A stretch of DNA of 30,977 nt, taken from Perkinsus chesapeaki (Eukaryota; Perkinsozoa; Perkinsida; Perkinsidae). Position 1 is the stretch's first letter. Each line of letters opens with the position of its first letter. The stretch spans positions 1-30,977 of the forward strand of contig JAAPAO010000429.1 of assembly GCA_013115145.1 (NCBI GenBank), in the 5' to 3' direction. Below, piece after piece: positions 1 to 7,985 of the stretch. The position numbers were made by a program, and so were the translations under genes. Under the pieces are notes generated by a model. The model did not search any database, was not told where the DNA came from, and saw only the letters and a list, made by a program, of their open reading frames with translations.

Positions 1-413
1 AAAGAGAAAGGGGGGGGTGGAGCTGCACCGACAACGTTCGCAACAGAGGACTACCGACATACGATAGGAAATATTCGGAGTGCGGTGGTGCATGAACGTG
101 CAAAGACACGCGCTCCAGTGGCGCACTAGTCGCCCCGTGTGCGAGCACACGTTGAGTACTATATGACTACTCGGCTCACAGACTTCTTCCTTAAGACTCG
201 AGCCTTACAACTCGACAGGACGATGAAAGGACGAGCGCCAGCTAAAGGTTGATAGTGAAGATTTTCATGTATTTCAATCTTTCTGTCAAGCGATTGCTAC
301 TCCGGCAACACACGGGAAATGGGCTACAGCAGCATGAGTAGCTCATGAGCAGACAACAAACGGCTCTTCAACCGTGTATCCTCTGGATTGCAATAAAGGG
401 AGTTTCAAAGCTG
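1..413. repeat. Dispersed repeat, copy a
   Basis: No gene is seen here. Positions about 150-400 match 19150-19380: both share the string ACTATATGACTACTCGG, then a CTTCCTTAAGA block, a CTCGACAGG block, a GTCAAGC block and a TGGGCTAC...CGGCTCT...CCGTGT block. The last block also occurs at about 5757-5820 and 22788-22850. Copy a has a short extra segment between TGGGCTAC and CTCATG. The repeat appears to be cut short at 413/414, where the inverted-repeat element begins. Confidence 0.6.
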
Positions 414-573
414 CGTGAACAACTTTGAGCTGTTGTATTTCCTCAACGAGTAAACATGCTAAAATGGATCTTTGTGGGATTGTTACCTATAACATGAAGA
501 ATAAGCTCCTCGCTTTTGAGTTCGTGAGCCGCTCGCGTCGATGAGAATTCACAAAATTCCTCAAATGCGTGGA

Positions 574-1104
574 GGGGGTCGCGGAACAGTCGAATTGTAT
601 TTCGTCTGAAATAGTGATTACTAGGGGTTTTCGACCCTCCTGATTAACATGGGATAAGTGTTAAGACGCTTTCCTCACTCCAAACGCCCCGAAAAGCGTT
701 CGGAACGCTTCCGGTTTCGGAACGAATTCTAATTAGAAGGCCGTGTATCATGAGACAATGTCTAATTAATAAACTCCAAGAGACATCACGTGCCTCTTGG
801 TTGTTACAATTGAAGCTGTCTGAACACGAATACCGCGGTTAATGTGAAACGGTGCAGACACGATAGTTAGATAGCAGCTAGATGTAGCTGCTACACTGAC
901 TGCAACAGCTACACCACCTTATGGAAGTATTTTTGCTACACTGTAGCACACTGTAGAACCCCAAATACGTAGAATCCAAGGTCATCAGTGATGACTCATC
1001 ACTCCACAAGTCTGTGCGACGGCAGCTTGTTCGTGCCACGAACGGTCATAACAGATCTGATCAAGTATAATACACTCCATGAAAGTGCGTCTTGGTGATA
1101 ACTA
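574..1104. other. Interior of inverted-repeat element, no gene
   Basis: No convincing coding frame is seen. A short palindrome (GCGTTCGGAACGC near 695) is present. Around 860-960 the motif TGTAGC and its complement GCTACA recur several times, which would allow local hairpins. Confidence 0.4.
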
Positions 1105-1422
1105 CTATCTGATTGGTAAGAAGATGCTTTCCACGTTTCCGGTCCTCAGCATGGTCAATCTCGCAACCTTGGCGGCCTTATAGATGAGGGGATACTTGAC
1201 CGAAGCCTGCTTCCAGAAGTCATCGAATGGGGTACCGGGAGCCTCCAACTTCAAGTAGGAGTTCACCTCGTTCTCCACACGCCCGACCACTCCAGAACTT
1301 TGCTTATCTCGTGGTTCGTAGCTTGTGAGATCACCCCTATCCAGGACATCATCCGTCAAGCTCTTCCGTCGCACAGGCGCTTGACCTTGCAGTGAAGTTT
1401 TGTTTGTGTTGTGCCCCTGCAC
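1105..1422 (-). pseudogene. hAT transposase C-terminal fragment
   Basis: A 105-residue open frame on the minus strand. Its last 40 residues contain a WKQ...YP..YKAAKVARL pattern followed by VESIF. This resembles the C-terminal dimerisation domain of hAT transposases, where W...YP...A...L precedes a (V/S)ER(V/I)FS-like end. The N-terminal two thirds are not recognisable. The catalytic core and BED finger of a full transposase, normally over 500 residues in total, are absent, and the frame stops soon after the VESIF motif. It lies between the 160-170 bp inverted repeats, which supports a decayed hAT-like element. The alternative is chance resemblance of a short ORF; I consider the hAT reading moderately likely. 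Confidence 0.4.
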
Positions 1423-2024
1423 GTTGGGAGAGTCCAGATTTAAGATAGCTCGCCGAGCTAAGATCGGGGGGTTTCAAGGACCCGGCGAGTTACAATTGAC
1501 CACACATGTCGTGAAGGCAGCAAAGAGACTCTTACGATTCAGTGAATCGTCACGCGAAGCGCCAATATAAAGATGCTCATGCTGGACATCCGCCGCTGCA
1601 GTTGGCCGAACTGCCCGAACGAGATGAAGAAACTGATTGCCCTGGTGGAACTTCGACACAATCAGGTGGACCTATCATAGCTAGGATACATAACGGTAGG
1701 TCCCACACTTTAGATTCGTAACTACCTGGTGAGACGTCTCCTGGAAGGACGGACGGCCGGCTCGTGCCCCAGGTCGGTGACTCTGGTAAATACGGATTGG
1801 TAAAATCCGTTGCAGAATATTTATTACTACAAGAGTAACCCGTCAGCGAAACTAGCCGTGCGCGAAGCGCACGCGAAAATTTGTATAGCCTGTAAGTCGA
1901 AAGTCCGAAACGAAAGTCGGAACCGGTGTAACTCAGCCGAAAGCGAAACCGATCGAACCAAGACCGTCGGTAAAAACCCGCAAACGAAATCCGAAACAGT
2001 TTCGGTTCGGTTGTCGAGGCATGG
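1423..2024. other. Interior of inverted-repeat element, low complexity
   Basis: No recognised gene. Positions about 1895-2010 form a locally repetitive tract of CGAAA/CCGAAA units, which produces long but meaningless open frames on both strands (Arg/Phe/Ser-rich on minus, Lys/Ser/Thr-rich on plus). Confidence 0.4.
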
Positions 2025-2199
2025 TCCACGCATTTGAGGAATTTAGTGAATTCTCATCAACGCGAGCTGCTTACGAACTCAAAAGCGAGGAGCGCGTTTT
2101 TAGGTAACAAATCTAGAAGAAGAAGGTAACAATCCCACATCTATTTTAGCATGTTCACTCGTTGAGGAAATACAAGGGCTCAAAGTTGTTCACGAAGTT

Positions 2200-2554
2200 T
2201 AGCGACACTTCCATCCATTCCTGAGCAAGACGGATGGACATATCATACTTATCGTAATGGGACACCTACGGTTGGCCCTTCGCGTTTCTGCACTGCCCTT
2301 ATTTGTGAGATGCTTCGTGCTGGTGGTGTCTTGGGCGATCATAGGGTATCTTGTACTGAGTTCAACCAATGGGACATCTACAGTATGGATATTTTCAACA
2401 CAACTACCCAGCAGTTGACGGGCGGATATGTTATTGATCTCAGCAAACCACCTGCACTCCGGCTCACTCAGAAGCCTGTCACTGATCATATGGCTGAGAC
2501 ATGTGCAAGTGTTATAACCCGTGACTCTTACTATATCAGAGCGCCTAATTGTTG
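2200..2554 (+). pseudogene. C-terminal piece of a Cys-containing protein
   Basis: The plus-strand frame stays open from about 2126 and ends at TGA 2552-2554. It reads as real protein from about 2200: a W-T-Y-H-T-Y segment, then an S-R-F-C-T-A-L-I-C-E-M-L block, then C-T-E-F-N-Q-W-D-I-Y and a C-terminal D-H-M-A-E-T-C ... R-A-P-N-C tail. From memory this resembles uncharacterised eukaryotic secreted proteins with a papain/NlpC-like Cys block and a conserved (N/D)HM-E-C ending; I could not verify it. No upstream exon is visible, because the sequence immediately 5' belongs to the transposon arm. The gene is therefore either truncated by that element or has introns that I cannot place. Confidence 0.35.
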
Positions 2555-3222
2555 AAGTTGTTCGTCCAGTCACGGGGATGCCGACTATCACGAATAACGT
2601 GTTTCTGGATGTCATCTGTATCTACGACATTCAGCGTCATTTCGCCGCTATCGGTTGGTGGCTTGACGACTCCCGAGGGCAATCTGACCCCGTTGAAAAG
2701 TAAGAATCTTTTGTTAATCTCTGACATCTTCTGGGACTCGTGTTATGCGTAAGTGCGTTAATCTGTCGCTTCCCCAAGTGCGGTGTACAGGATCATGGCT
2801 CATTGTCCTATGGGAAATCCGTGATGCTAATGATTGGATCGGCTCTTCTCATCTTAACGAGTTACCACGAGTTAAATTCGGAAAAAGCTAATACAACTTT
2901 CTGGTTTGCTGAGCCGTGCGCAGCGTGATACATAAGCCTGAACCGACTGCTAGAAGTTGCCCGAATCTATTTGCTACCCTTGAAAAACAACGATCACTTA
3001 TTGAAGAGGCTCCACGCTTTGATTTATCAGCCGAACCATTACTTACACAGCCCATCCCACAATCGGGAGAATATGATAAGTAGTGAACAGTTGTCCACCT
3101 CATCGCCGTCACCATCTCACTCCGTTTCAGATGAGGTGGGTGATACAACGGCGAGCATCGATTACACGAAAAATTGTCATCCTTTGAATTGTCTCGGTCA
3201 TTGATAAGGCGTTGCTTGAGAA
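2555..3222. other. Gene-free or decayed coding stretch
   Basis: Several short plus-strand frames look partly protein-like, but none can be assigned. A possible 42-bp intron lies at 2749-2790 (GTAAGT ... TACAG). Removing it would join two plus-strand pieces into a short tail that ends at a TGA about 35 bases on. A further open piece is at about 2925-3090. This may be decayed exons of the gene at 2200-2554. Confidence 0.25.
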
Positions 3223-3654
3223 GTGATGCGAGCTGTCTGTTCATACCGTCTCATACAGCTTATGAATAACCATTTCGGCCGGCAACAGGCCGTTGCGTTC
3301 CCCAACTTCTTGGGGTGGGAACTGCTGAGAAACAAAGTGCATCATCCAAGGCTGGTTGTCCATGCGCGCCACTTTAATGGCTCCGCCGACTTTATTAGAC
3401 GCATGTAGCCCTCGCGGCAGTGGAAGCCGCCTTCTAGTATACGAAGAGAAAAGCCTGCTATGGTAAAATGAGACAGCCACTATTCTCACCTGAGAGGAAC
3501 CCATAGGAAGCAACTTAAAGGGAAAACAATAGCACGGCGCCCCGAGCCGAGTGGAGCAATTGGGGTACAAACCCTGAACCCATTGGCGTTATTCCTTGAG
3601 GAACTCTTTCCAACCTGCACCCATATCTAACAACACTCGGGATTATTACCATTC
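3223..3654. repeat. Duplicated upstream block of peptide gene, copy 1
   Basis: This stretch is homologous to 29200-29619. Shared strings include CTCGCGGCA(A/G)TGGAAGCCGCCT, CACTTTAATGGCTCC and TTATTCCTTGAGGAACTCTT, the last about 60 bases before the peptide ATG. It presumably holds the promoter and 5' leader of the Cys-rich peptide gene. On the minus strand a frame (3241-3570) stays open in the same register as in the second copy and encodes a similar peptide (GAIKV...D.QP...HF..QQFP). An antisense or upstream gene therefore cannot be excluded. Confidence 0.6.
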
Positions 3655-3804
3655 ATGCGTTTGATTCGTAATATCCTACTCTTGATGGCCGTGGTGAAGG
3701 GCACCAACGCTGATAATTGTGGAGGTTGCCCTGAAGGCTATCGCTGCCGTTGTCGATCAGTTGGGAGACTTTTCTGCCAGTATTGTTGTGACCGGGTCCG
3801 CTAG
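3655..3804 (+). CDS. Small secreted Cys-rich peptide, copy 1
   Basis: A 49-residue protein from ATG 3655 to TAG 3802-3804. Residues 1-19 look like a signal peptide: basic MRLIR start, hydrophobic ILLLMAVV core, then T-N-A before D20 as a plausible cleavage point. The mature part would be about 30 residues with seven cysteines (22, 25, 31, 33, 41, 44, 45) in the spacing C-x2-C-x5-C-x-C-x7-C-x2-CC. A second copy at 29620-29772 keeps the frame, the start, the stop and six of the cysteines. Twelve codons differ silently and 15 differ in amino acid, which argues for a real, selected gene. A protease gene lies about 240 bp downstream on the same strand. The function is unknown. The shape fits secreted disulfide-rich peptides such as inhibitors, effectors or antimicrobials, but I recognise no family. 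Confidence 0.7.
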   Translation: MRLIRNILLLMAVVKGTNADNCGGCPEGYRCRCRSVGRLFCQYCCDRVR

Positions 3805-3840
3805 TCTTTCCCTGTGGCATACTTTATATGATATTGAATT

Positions 3841-3873
3841 GTAGCTCCTGATATGAATCATATCAGAAGCTAC
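3841..3873. terminator. Hairpin after peptide gene 1
   Basis: An almost perfect inverted repeat: GTAGCT and CTGATATGA on the left, TCATATCAG and AGCTAC on the right, with one mismatch. It begins 36 bases after the peptide stop codon. It could be a 3'-end RNA structure or the footprint of a tiny foldback repeat. The corresponding position after the second peptide copy does not carry it. Confidence 0.35.
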
Positions 3874-4039
3874 AGCTCTGAATTCTACGTGTCTTAAAGC
3901 TTGTCATGCCGAGAAGCATATCGGCGAGGCATACGAGCTGAGGGTTACGGTGTTCCTGATCACGTTAAGCACGTGGCTAGGAACATCCTTTATCCACCAC
4001 GTAACGATTCAGAAGTTAAGTTTAGGACACTCTTATATA

Positions 4040-4934
4040 ATGCCTGGGTTCATCATGCCTCTATTAGTGATATCGATAGTAAACAAGTTCTTTGAAGCCG
4101 TGGGCCAAGTGATCAGGGTGAGTACACAGCGCCCTTATATCCAAACTTACGGCTATGCTTTGCTTGGCGACGTCGCAGTCGATGGTCAAGTGATGCACGC
4201 CCTCGTGGATACTGGGACATCTGCTCTTTACTTCACTTGGAAGGACTGGTACGAGCATTTTACTCACCCAGGTGCATGCACTACCCTCCCCACCGGATGT
4301 TATCAATGCCCAGGGGGTTGTGTTGTTGGCCCATTAACTCCTATAAATTATACCGATGGTACTAAAGTCGACATCTTCTCGCACCAAGGACAACTGGCGT
4401 TTGCACTGGGTACCGTCAACTCTATCCAGTTTGGGGTTGTGGCAGGTCAACAGCCGACTCCTGACCTAGTTGTACCGATGAACTCAGTCGGATTAGGCTT
4501 GCAGGCAATCCCTGGTTACCGTTCTTTTATGACCCAACTACAAGGAAGGAATGAACAAGCCTATTTTGATAGATAGCGGTGGCCAAGGCTTAATAATCCC
4601 TCAAAGCTTTGCTGGAGGTTTCATAAAGGATATCTCCGATCGAGTATCGGAGGCTGCGGGAACTAGAGTCCAAATCACCTGGATACCCGCCCTTGGAATA
4701 TGGGAATTTGGATGCTCGTATATTTCCTATTTTCCTATGCTGCTACTCGGCTTAGGCCGCGGAGGTTCCGTTCTACTAACCGTTGCTGGCAAGTACTACA
4801 CACGCAACTTTGGTGGAATCTGCAGTCTGGCTATCGGTCAGAATCCTGGAGATAGTTGGGTTTTGCCTGACTTCCTGATTATCGATAATCTGATCGATGA
4901 TTCGATTATCGATCGATTATCGATGATTCGCTAA
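4040..4934 (+). pseudogene. Pepsin-like aspartic protease, deleted copy
   Basis: This is the broken twin of the protease at 20457-21548. From ATG 4040 it keeps the hydrophobic leader, the first catalytic motif (V-D-T-G-T-S, the canonical form) and the flap-like Y-T-D-G-T. About 165 residues in, a 188-bp segment present in the other copy (its 20965-21152) is missing. This shifts the frame, so translation ends at 4574-4576. The second half, with the I-D-S-G motif, resumes in another frame from 4551. The last 20 or so residues are replaced by a patch of ATCGAT-type repeats (about 4879-4930), so the C-terminal strand is lost. The first half could still be expressed as a secreted half-enzyme, but an active bilobed protease cannot be made. 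This copy keeps the canonical DTGTS that the full-length copy has lost. Confidence 0.85.
4879..4930. repeat. ATCGAT-rich patch in protease 3' end
   Basis: Reiterated TTATCGAT / GATCGATGATTCG units replace the sequence that encodes the protease C-terminus in the other copy (about 21486-21535). Host sequence resumes at CTAATCTGATATAGTCAG in both copies. This looks like slippage or templated repair. Confidence 0.7.
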
Positions 4935-4945
4935 TCTGATATAGT

Positions 4946-5935
4946 CAGTCTAACGTCAATATATCTTGACCATAGTCTAATGTTCCAATCCATATCTAGT
5001 CTAATATCATCAGATCAATAGTCTTATGTCAGACCCTTCAAACCTGTCACTGCTAAAAGCGATGTTAATACCATCATGCTATGCTATGTTTAAGCGAAGA
5101 TATTGCCACCAATATCGAAGTACTGTACTGTGGAATTTTTTCGGCACCTGCCGTCTACCATCATGAGTTTTTAACCTACCGACTACCAACTACTATAAAT
5201 CAACCAGTGTCTTTAAGTAAATTCTTGTCTTTGTTGGAAGATACAAGTCTGCCAGTTTACGATCAATCTTTTGTTAGTAGCATGCAATCTGATCATCCGC
5301 ACTGAGCAGGTTTCTTCAGATTTTGAAACTTAGAACCGTACTGAGTTGCAGTCACGGACATAGTTTATTGAGCAGGTCAAAATATCCTATATGATTCATC
5401 GACTCATCATCACAGCAAAGACGTGAAGACGTAAAGGCGTGAATCGAATCATTCTGTCGTGATCACTCCACCATATACTTCATAGTTCGCCATGATGTAG
5501 GCCGCATCTTTGCCCACAAACGATTAAGCTTTTCAATGGGTAGAATATCCACTTTTGTACTAGTCAGACTACTAGAAAAATGTTTTGGCCCCAAACAGTT
5601 CATTAACATGAAGCGTGTACCGCCCCTTGCGCGCGTCTGTGGGTGTGACACAGTAAAACTGAAGCCAATTTCCCTCTCGTCGGCACAGGTTTTGACTACC
5701 GCTACGTCACACTACACCAGCAGTGAAGCAATTTCTACTCCGGTTAGCACCACAGAATATGGGCTACTCATGCGCTAATAGCATACGGCTCTTCCACGGT
5801 GGAAGTTTCGCCGTGTGTCTACCGGCGTCGCATGGCGTAAAAAGTCTAGCTGTGACAGTCACAGTCAGACTGTGTCACGGCCGGGTAACTGGCCCAATTA
5901 TCCCATACTCATGCGTGGGTTAATGAAGTTATGTC
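4946..5935. other. Gene-free part of duplication, copy 1
   Basis: The flanks align with 21549-22950, but open frames are not shared between the two copies, so I call no gene. It includes repeat copy b (TGGGCTACTCATGCGC near 5759, then CGGCTCTTCCACGG) and an imperfect hairpin at 5851-5879 (GTGACAGTC ... GACTGTGTCAC). Confidence 0.5.
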
Positions 5936-6160
5936 GATAAGGTCTATCCGCGGATTTTGTGAATTGTAAGTTGTTCATAATTGCGATGGCGTCGCTACGA
6001 CGCTCCCTCGAGTGCGAGTTGAACTCTCCGAGTTCGCCTGGCTAAGAGCGTTACTGAAAATAAACACGTTTTTCAGCGTCTTTCGGCACTTGTGGATTCC
6101 CACCGTCAACTTCTACTGGGTTACCAGCTCCATGTGTGGGATCACCTAACTCGCTGGTGA
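5936..6160 (+). other. Possible upstream part of ORFX, copy 1
   Basis: Plus-strand sequence conserved with 22960-23207. It contains short frames with protein-like content: an L-A-K-S-V-T-E-N-K segment, then Q-R-L-S-A-L-V-D-S-H-R-Q leading to L-H-V-W-D-H-L-T. The frame meets a TGA (6158-6160) directly before the long ORFX frame, in both copies. Either an intron is involved or the gene is decayed. Confidence 0.3.
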
Positions 6161-6493
6161 AGAACTCCATGCGGAGTTGTGGAAAATCGACCCGATAATA
6201 TTGGAAAATACGTAGCCGATGTACGTGCTACCGAGCACCCTCGGCACAAATATATATCCGGGAATGAAACATTCGCTTGGTTTCCTGACGACAGAAAAGT
6301 GAACGATTTGAACCTGCGCACATCTATCGTGAACGCGGTTGAACGAGTGCTCAAGACTAAAGAGTTGTTAAGCAGCCATGACGGCGTCGTAGAATTCCTG
6401 GCACACTTTATGAGAGTAAAACTTGAAAAGCGCCCACAAAATGATGAAATACATCTTTCGAAATATCACAGCAAAGTGCATGTATGGGGGTAA
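6161..6493 (+). CDS. ORFX, copy 1 (unknown, partial)
   Basis: The open frame runs from just after a TGA to a stop at 6491-6493, about 110 residues, with no convincing ATG start. Residues from V-E-N-R-P-D-N-I-G-K-Y through to E-I-H-L-S-K (about 6179-6463) are nearly identical to the second copy, with few replacements. After 6463 the sequence diverges and the reading ends quickly, so this copy has lost the true C-terminus seen at 29071-29229. I recognise no domain; the piece is charged, mostly helical-looking and has no membrane segment. It lies in the same module as the protease. The position 6412/6413 inside it is the empty site matching the retroelement insertion in the other copy. Confidence 0.45.
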   Translation, partial: RTPCGVVENRPDNIGKYVADVRATEHPRHKYISGNETFAWFPDDRKVNDLNLRTSIVNAVERVLKTKELLSSHDGVVEFLAHFMRVKLEKRPQNDEIHLSKYHSKVHVWG

Positions 6494-6620
6494 GCTTCCA
6501 CTCTGGACCAGAACCACAGGTCTTGGAGATCTCGTTGAGATGCAGAGTATGGGCCACCGAAGGCAAGTCACTACAACCGAGTAGCAGCGCCCGGGTAGGT
6601 AGGGACTCTCCAGCACCGCG
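6470..6620 (-). pseudogene. DUF4470-like fragment of a MYND-type protein
   Basis: On the minus strand a frame reads R-A-L-L-L-G-C-S-D-L, then V-A-H-T-L-H-L-N, and after about 15 residues H-A-L-C-C-D-I. This resembles the DUF4470 region (LLLGCGD-x-R-x-x-x-x-TL ... DI) often found with MYND zinc fingers in protist and fungal proteins. The match breaks at about 6470, where ORFX-type sequence begins, so the 3' part is missing. Upstream lies a Pro-rich stretch (PPPPPSRG). A MYND finger is present at 30489-30779, also on the minus strand, which suggests that this is a scrap of the same gene family. Confidence 0.35.
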
Positions 6621-6663
6621 CGAAGGTGGTGGAGGAGGGTTTGAGGGTTTGGAGGTGTTGGAG

Positions 6664-6690
6664 GACCTCTGCGCATTATGCGCAGAGGTC
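6664..6690. repeat. Perfect 12-bp-stem hairpin
   Basis: GACCTCTGCGCA at 6664-6675 pairs perfectly with TGCGCAGAGGTC at 6679-6690 across a 3-base TTA loop. The role is unknown. It lies just 5' (in minus-strand sense) of the DUF4470-like fragment. Confidence 0.7.
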
Positions 6691-6699
6691 TCGTAGGTT

Positions 6700-7061
6700 G
6701 CACGCGGGAGCATGAAGCCTCTTATAAGCAGCGGTACAATCTTCACATAATGCCAAGGATACATATGACAGGCATGCAGCGTCGAGTGCAATATCACAGG
6801 GTTTGTCTATGACCACGCTGACTTAAACAGAAGGAGCTATACTTCAAGGAAACTTGACCACCAGGCGTTAGTTTCAAAAACAGGTCCAGTGATAGAGTAT
6901 TAGGGACGGCATTTCTATATTCGGACTAGATGCTTTCTAGATCACAGGACAACACTGTAGACATGACGCATACGACTTTTTTACGGAGTATAAGGTGCTA
7001 CATCAGAAGAGCTTCAATAAGAACAAGAAGACAGAGACAAAAACAAAGGCTGCTGATAAAG
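6700..7061. other. Intergenic, no gene seen
   Basis: A gene-free stretch between the DUF4470-like scrap and the 3' end of the PI-PLC-like gene. I see no repeats shared with the rest of the window. It presumably contains the 3' untranslated region of the minus-strand gene that ends at 7062. Confidence 0.4.
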
Positions 7062-7985
7062 TTACTGTTGCATACCTCTAAGCGTCTTATGTGAAAATGC
7101 TTTTGCCCTCAAAGCGCCTAGCAGCTGTGGACCATAGTAACAAACATTATCAACTTGCAGAAAATTAATATATTTTAATTGAGGAATGAAGTCAACAAGA
7201 GGATTATTAACCTCGCTGAGTTCAGCATCCTCAAGGATATTTGACCCCTTGAGAGCCATTTTCGAGGCTGACTCAACACTACACTGCCAGTGAGCAGGAA
7301 TGCTAAACAGGTTAGTCGGTAGGGGCGTCTCCGAGGCTGTCTCCTCAATGTAATCGAACAGTTCCTTGTTTATCTCTTTACTGTTCTCAGAGCCTTGGTG
7401 GCAATCACCACCACCAGCACCACGATAACAAACGACCGAAGGATCCCAGTTGGCATCAGAGCATTTCGCTTCGCCTCCGAGAACGAACAAATGACCACCT
7501 GACAAGCTCTTACTCACAAAACTCGCATTCGGCTTACCCCCTTCAAGCTTAGACATGTTCTTGGCCCCGTCGACAGTGAGGCCACGCAGCTTCTCACACG
7601 AACCATCAGATCCGATAGACTGCATCAGCTTAAGGTCAGCGAGAACCTTCCAAACCTTCCATCTGCATTCGTCGTCATCAGGCTCATAGTGACTTAAAGA
7701 TACCACCACCAGTTCATCAGGGCGAGCATTGGCCCATCCAATGGCGTCCTTGAGGACATCTTCAAGCTGAGTGAACATGATAAGAGCACCGTGGTGCATT
7801 CGCACTCTCAAGAGTTTACAGGCAAGTCTGAGGTCGAATGCTCGAGCTCCGCAGTCGAGTTGCTGGGCTAGATTACCTTCCTGTGTCTTGGCGACTCTCC
7901 AAGCTACATTGGCTCTCGAAATGTAGCCTGTGGCTGCATCATGGGTTCTGAAAGGGCTGAGATATGGTTCATCACCAAGAGCGGC
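7062..7985 (-). CDS. PI-PLC X-like phosphodiesterase (5' incomplete)
   Basis: The minus-strand frame is open from 7985 to the stop at 7062, about 307 residues. It carries the hallmarks of the PLC-like phosphodiesterase fold: an early T-H-D-A-A-T-G-Y block with the first catalytic His, a G-A-R-A-F-D-L-R block (about residues 47-54) and an M-H-H-G-A block with the second catalytic His (about 63-67). A D-E-L-V-V-V-S-L-S-H-Y strand follows. The C-terminal part ends with an I-N-F-L-Q-V-D-N strand typical of the barrel. These enzymes cleave phosphatidylinositol or GPI-type substrates, or have lost activity. The frame is closed by a TGA at 7986-7988, so the start (perhaps with a signal peptide) must be on an upstream exon; AG acceptors lie right there. 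Several cysteines suggest a secreted form. Gene or recent pseudogene is undecided. Confidence 0.65.
   Translation of the reverse strand, partial: AALGDEPYLSPFRTHDAATGYISRANVAWRVAKTQEGNLAQQLDCGARAFDLRLACKLLRVRMHHGALIMFTQLEDVLKDAIGWANARPDELVVVSLSHYEPDDDECRWKVWKVLADLKLMQSIGSDGSCEKLRGLTVDGAKNMSKLEGGKPNASFVSKSLSGGHLFVLGGEAKCSDANWDPSVVCYRGAGGGDCHQGSENSKEINKELFDYIEETASETPLPTNLFSIPAHWQCSVESASKMALKGSNILEDAELSEVNNPLVDFIPQLKYINFLQVDNVCYYGPQLLGALRAKAFSHKTLRGMQQ

Larger units (their letters stand above)
414..2194. mobile_element. Inverted-repeat DNA element with hAT-like remnant
   Basis: The left arm (414-573) is the imperfect reverse complement of the right arm (2025-2194). Both arms contain the same CGTGAACAACTTTGAG tip, a CTCAACGAGT stretch, a CTCCTCGCTTTTGAG stretch and an AATTCCTCAAATGCGTGGA inner end. 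The right arm is about 10 bp longer because of a small insertion near its middle. The interior carries a minus-strand fragment resembling the C-terminal dimerisation region of hAT transposases. A clean 8-bp target duplication, expected for hAT elements, is not visible: CAAAGCTG lies on the left and AAGTTTAG on the right. This is probably an old non-autonomous or decayed DNA transposon. Confidence 0.6.
3970..6412. repeat. Segmental duplication, copy 1 (protease-ORFX)
   Basis: Homologous to about 20375-23459 in the same orientation. It covers the protease, its AT-rich 3' region, the GTGACA-hairpin repeat and ORFX. The main differences are a 188-bp deletion here within the protease, an altered protease 3' end here, and about 440 extra bases in the other copy (22145-22590). 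The homology stops at 6412/23459 exactly where the retroelement begins in the other copy, and resumes at 29071. Confidence 0.85.

Noticed and set aside
1577-2029. 150-residue minus-strand ORF rich in F/R/S
   Set aside because: Its first third is a translation of a CCGAAA-type repetitive tract, and the rest has no protein-like pattern.
4551-4934. Independent second-lobe protease gene starting at the internal ATG
   Set aside because: The ATG is simply an internal Met of the full-length copy, brought out of frame by the 188-bp deletion.
5081-5305. 74-codon plus-strand ORF downstream of the protease
   Set aside because: The homologous stretch in the second copy (about 21700-21940) does not keep the frame.
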